From: Tillandsia leiboldiana
Lineage: Eukaryota > Streptophyta > Magnoliopsida > Poales > Bromeliaceae
Length of the DNA stretch: 64,000 nt
Direction: 5' to 3'
Assembly (NCBI GenBank): GCA_029204045.2
Contig: JAQNDB010000174.1
Location: 55,570-119,569 of the forward strand
Part shown: in pieces, positions 60,468 through 64,000 of the stretch
Layout: each line of letters begins with the position of its first letter
Numbering within the stretch: position 1 is the stretch's first letter
The notes under the pieces: generated by a model
Told to the model about the DNA's origin: nothing
The model's database searches: none
What the model saw: the letters and a program-made list of their open reading frames with translations, nothing else
Translations under genes and position numbers: made by a program

Positions 60468-60479
60468 GCTCTGATACCA
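60468..60479 (-). other. Primer-binding site of the third gypsy element (complement)
   Basis: GCTCTGATACCA, eight bases from the right LTR start at 60488; Met-tRNA type as in the other elements. Confidence 0.93.
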
Positions 60480-60487
60480 AACTAATC

Positions 60488-63400
60488 TGTCACGCCCCGG
60501 TGTAAACCAGAACCCGGGCCCGTCCACAGATCCGCCGTGCACACAGAATTTCCCGTGTACACGAAGCGCTGGTAACCTGCTCAGAATAAAAGATATATAA
60601 AGGAGCATAAAACAGAGCTAAAATAAAACTACTACATCTCAGACTACAGCTAAAGTAAAAGCATAATAAAAACTCTCAAAATATACAAGTGTCTCTCCCA
60701 GCTCACGAAATAGTACAAACAGCTGGCAAGAGCCAGACCCAAAATAACTACAACTGTCTGAGAAAGAAAAGGGTACAACTGGTACACGACTAAGCTTGAA
60801 GTCGGGGTAGATGACTACCTAATCCGCTAACTGCTGCCTCGCTCTGCCCGAGACGGCCCTGCAACTCCCCAGAAGACTCTGCAAAACAAAGGGAGAAAAG
60901 AAAGAGGAACAATGGGGGGTGAGAACTACTATATAAACAGCAGTCTCTCCCCTATGGGCAAACCTCAAACCTGACGGCCCACTAGGACAACTAGAGGCAA
61001 AAAGGAAAAACATAGTAAGCTATAAAGGCTACTGATAAGGAAAACCTATCACTACTATGCCTCTAAATGCAGTATCTAAAGAGATGACTGTATGAATGCA
61101 TCAGAAAACTGTAATCTGTCCAAATACCCAATCATGTGCCACCAGTACAACTGGCATTGCCTGCTCAGCGGAATCTGCACACAAGGCTCGAACCGCGGGA
61201 TCCCCGCACGGCTCGCATCCCAACATCAGTATCAGACCGGCACACAAGGCTGGTCCGAAAAGCCTACCTCCGGAGTGGCACTCGAGGGGAGCGACCCACA
61301 CGAGTATAGTATCTCAGTAACAAGTATCTCATAACCAGTATCTCAGTTATAGCAGGACTTCATCATGACTATGATCAAAGTGGGAAAATCCATCCACTAA
61401 TGAAACCCCAATCCCCATCTGGTGCAATAATACTCAATAAGTGGAAAACTCCATCCACTAGAGTATCTGATACCCAATCTGATGCATAAGTAAAGTATCC
61501 GGTCAACCGCCCAATGTCCGCGGTCGCCGCAACAATCCCTCAAGTCCAATCTGATAAAGTAATCAACAACTGGCTAACCGCCTACTGTCCGCGGTTACCA
61601 CAATGCCCCACGATCCATAATCGAGTCTAATCTGACCCCGCCTCGATGACCTCGACTACACTATCCCATACCCCTGCTCTAACTCGAGCAATATGTAACT
61701 GAATAGAAAGGAGAACAACTAAACATGGTTTCTCCTAAGTCATGTCCCAATATGGTGTAGCAGAAAAAGGTGGCCTAGCTAGATGACCATACAGCATGCA
61801 AAGTCCTTACTTGATAAAGCAATTACAAGCATTCTAACTTTTACAAAACTAAGTGCATGGGACCTCCAATGTACATGATGCATAATACATGATCCAGGAT
61901 ACATCTTAATACATGATCGACTAACAATAGGCTTCTCAAGATGCGAGCCCTAACCACGTGCTCCCACAAATAAAGAATTTCCCTAACACTTGCTTTTCAA
62001 GATACAATCACTTCCAATATGTTGTTACAAAGAGAGGAACTCACTAACAATTAATCTTTCCAAATATGAACTCTAACCACATGCCCAAACCTTCCATTAT
62101 ACATACAAATTTGGATTAGCATGATTCCAAGTGTTTAAACTACACCTCTAAAGCAGGAAACACAACTTACTAACATTTAGTTCTCTAACCATGCAAGTAG
62201 TAATAATGAATCCGTGATCTCATACAAGCATGCTAGGTCCATTACACAATTCTAACTAGCAACATGATCAAGCAACACTCTAATATGCCTAGTGGGAAAT
62301 CAAAGTAGGAGGGTTACAACAACACCCACCTCGAGCGCTAATCCTGGTCCCAAATGATGTCCACGCTCGGTCCAAACACCTCCACAAAACTGTACAACAT
62401 TCCCCAAAAGAACAAACAACATTAATCACACAATACAACCAAATCTGTCCCAATTACAGCAGTCCACTATATGTCTGTTTTCACCTGTGAAATATGCCCG
62501 GAAAAATCAAGATAAATACCGACACGATCCTCGCGACGACCCGTCGAACGAGTACCTGCACGTTCAATTCCGAGTTTTCTACGCTGAGTTACAAATTCTG
62601 CAAGAGCAACACCCCAACCCAAACTGTACCAAATTCTGTGTCAAGAACTACAGTGAAAGGAGATCTTCACCTTCGAGACAAATCCAAAAAATCTCAGAAA
62701 ATCCAGGAGATTCCTTGCGAAAAGTAGATGAAGTTTGCCTTTTGAATCCCTCGATCCGCTGCCTGTGCGCAAAGAGATTGCTAGTTCATCGCAGCGCTGT
62801 CCAAAAATCCGCGAAGGAAAAGGGGTCAAATGGGTGCTCAGAAAACTCCAAGGTCAGCACGGAAAACGAGGAACCTCAAACCCGGAGTTGAAGTCCTACC
62901 TGTCGAGAGTCCAACGGCGCAAGAATCGCCGGAAAAGGAGGTCGGGGTGAGTCGGGGCAGCCAACACTTAGAAGGGGCGAAGCGGGTTGCCGGAGAACGA
63001 GCGTCGCGCCGCGCCGTAAAATCGCGAACCTCGGATGCGTGCCTCCAAAATCCTCCAAGTCCTCCAATGGATAGTGCACTGTGAGAGGGAAAAGTCTCTG
63101 AAAACTCACTGCGAAAGGGGTCCAAAAAGCCAAAAAGGAAACAGGGAAGCCTATTTATAGGCTCAGCCCAAAACAGTGCGGGCCGGACTTTCGGGCGCAA
63201 GATTCGGGCGCACTGCGCCCGAAAGTCCGGTCGGACGGCTCCCATCCGACGCGCCCGAACTCTTCCTGGTGCGGCCACGTGTCCCTGCAACAGGAAACAG
63301 CGGTGCAAGGCTCCCGCCGCGCGCCACGCGTCCCTCACGGTCAACGCAGAGGTACGCGCGGCCCGCCAATGGCGCCGACACGTGGACCGCACTCACCCGC

Positions 63401-64000
63401 ACTCGAGTGCGGCCGACAGCGCCGCCTGGCGCTCTGCGCGCACCAGCGCCCCGAGGGCGCCCCCCCGTGCACTCCGTGGACGCGCCCTCGTGAGCCTGCC
63501 ATGCCAGGCCGACACGTGTCCAAGCACCCGGTCCACCGAACCCGCACAACTCAATGGTCCGCGCCGCGTGCGCCGGCCACTCCGGGCACGCCACGCGTCC
63601 CCCGCCCGCGGTCCTATGCACCGCCGCGTCTTCCCGTGGACCGAGCTGCGTGAGGGCCGGCCAATGATAGCCGCCACGTGGCTCCAGCCGGTCCACGGTC
63701 ACCCCCATGCACCGAAATTTCCGAAAACTTCCGGAAGCCCGTTTTTGGTCATCCGGACTCCAAATTTAACAAGCAATAGCCGTTTCAAGCGTTTTTTTTT
63801 CCGCGCTGAATCCAATCCAACCTCTGTTTGGCCCAATCCTTTCCTAAAATTCGGCAAACGCAGCCGAGCCAAATCAGTAAATATACCTCACAGGGTCCAT
63901 CTGTGGCATCCCTTTGATGCACTATGGGCCAGGCACACCAACAAAAGGTGTTCTACACAATGGATTCACCAGAAAAGTTGCATGAATTCCGGACCACTAC
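60488..64000 (-). repeat. Right LTR of the third gypsy element, lacking its last base
   Basis: About 3.51 kb. Shorter than the left LTR by the 301-bp unit and by numerous single-base deletions, many in short runs. Ends CGGACCACTAC at the window edge. Confidence 0.92.

Larger units (their letters stand above)
52644..64000 (-). mobile_element. Third long-LTR Ty3/gypsy element, minus orientation, inserted in the copia fragment
   Basis: Left (3') LTR 52644-56522, interior 56523-60487, right (5') LTR from 60488 to the window end. In element orientation the LTR runs TGTAGTGGTCC...GGGGCGTGACA. GAGAT (52639-52643) precedes it and would be the left half of its target duplication. The right LTR stops at ...CCACTAC, one base before the expected CA end. 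Confidence 0.93.

Overview
This window is a stretch of plant nuclear genome made almost entirely of nested transposable elements. I see no operon and no intact, recognisable host gene. A captured proteasome-subunit (RPT1) fragment begins MAPEPED-like, as I recall grass RPT1 does, which points to a monocot, perhaps Poales. That is an inference from two exons only. The LTR retrotransposons are long-LTR Ty3/gypsy chromoviruses of the Tekay/Del type: initiator-Met-tRNA primer site, D-D35E integrase, C-terminal chromodomain.

Layout. 1-1590: a minus-strand fragment of a gypsy gag-protease-RT, cut by the window edge, plus part of its LTR. 1591-2044: the 3' end of a Helitron on the minus strand. 2048-14707: a non-autonomous CACTA transposon with perfect 13-bp TIRs and a GCA target duplication. 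It carries exons 1-2 of the proteasome ATPase gene RPT1 and one exon of an AMMECR1-like gene. Its right subterminal region is interrupted at 4723-14528 by a very young chromovirus with near-identical 3.0-kb LTRs and ATAAG duplications. That chromovirus lacks nearly all of gag and has a stop codon in its protease region. 14711-17171: intron-rich, gene-like sequence with unidentified minus-strand exons.

17177-38901: a composite flanked by TTAAG. It begins with a Cassandra-type TRIM whose 176-bp LTRs carry a 5S-rRNA-derived promoter block. Next comes a minus-strand gypsy element with ~4.1-kb LTRs and a decayed 2.9-kb interior. The composite appears twice, on either side of a 100-N gap (27252-27351). 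Shared diagnostic bases say the second copy is probably the same locus assembled twice.

38902-49740: low-copy, AT-rich, gene-like DNA with a clear NOI/RIN4-type exon, another phase-0 exon, a repeated ~0.8-kb block and a minus-strand TATA-containing GC-rich region. 49760-52080: an old gypsy LTR with its own minisatellite. 52082-52643: a Ty1/copia-type Gag fragment. 52644-64000: a third minus-strand gypsy element inserted into that fragment, with 3.9-kb LTRs and a decayed interior; its right LTR seems to stop one base short at the window end.

Recurring themes: every gypsy interior is defective, often in gag. Each long LTR family carries its own GC-rich minisatellite or GC-rich block in its promoter-proximal part. 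Base accuracy is uneven: ~27.1-31 kb and 60.5-64 kb are full of single-base deletions relative to their sister copies.
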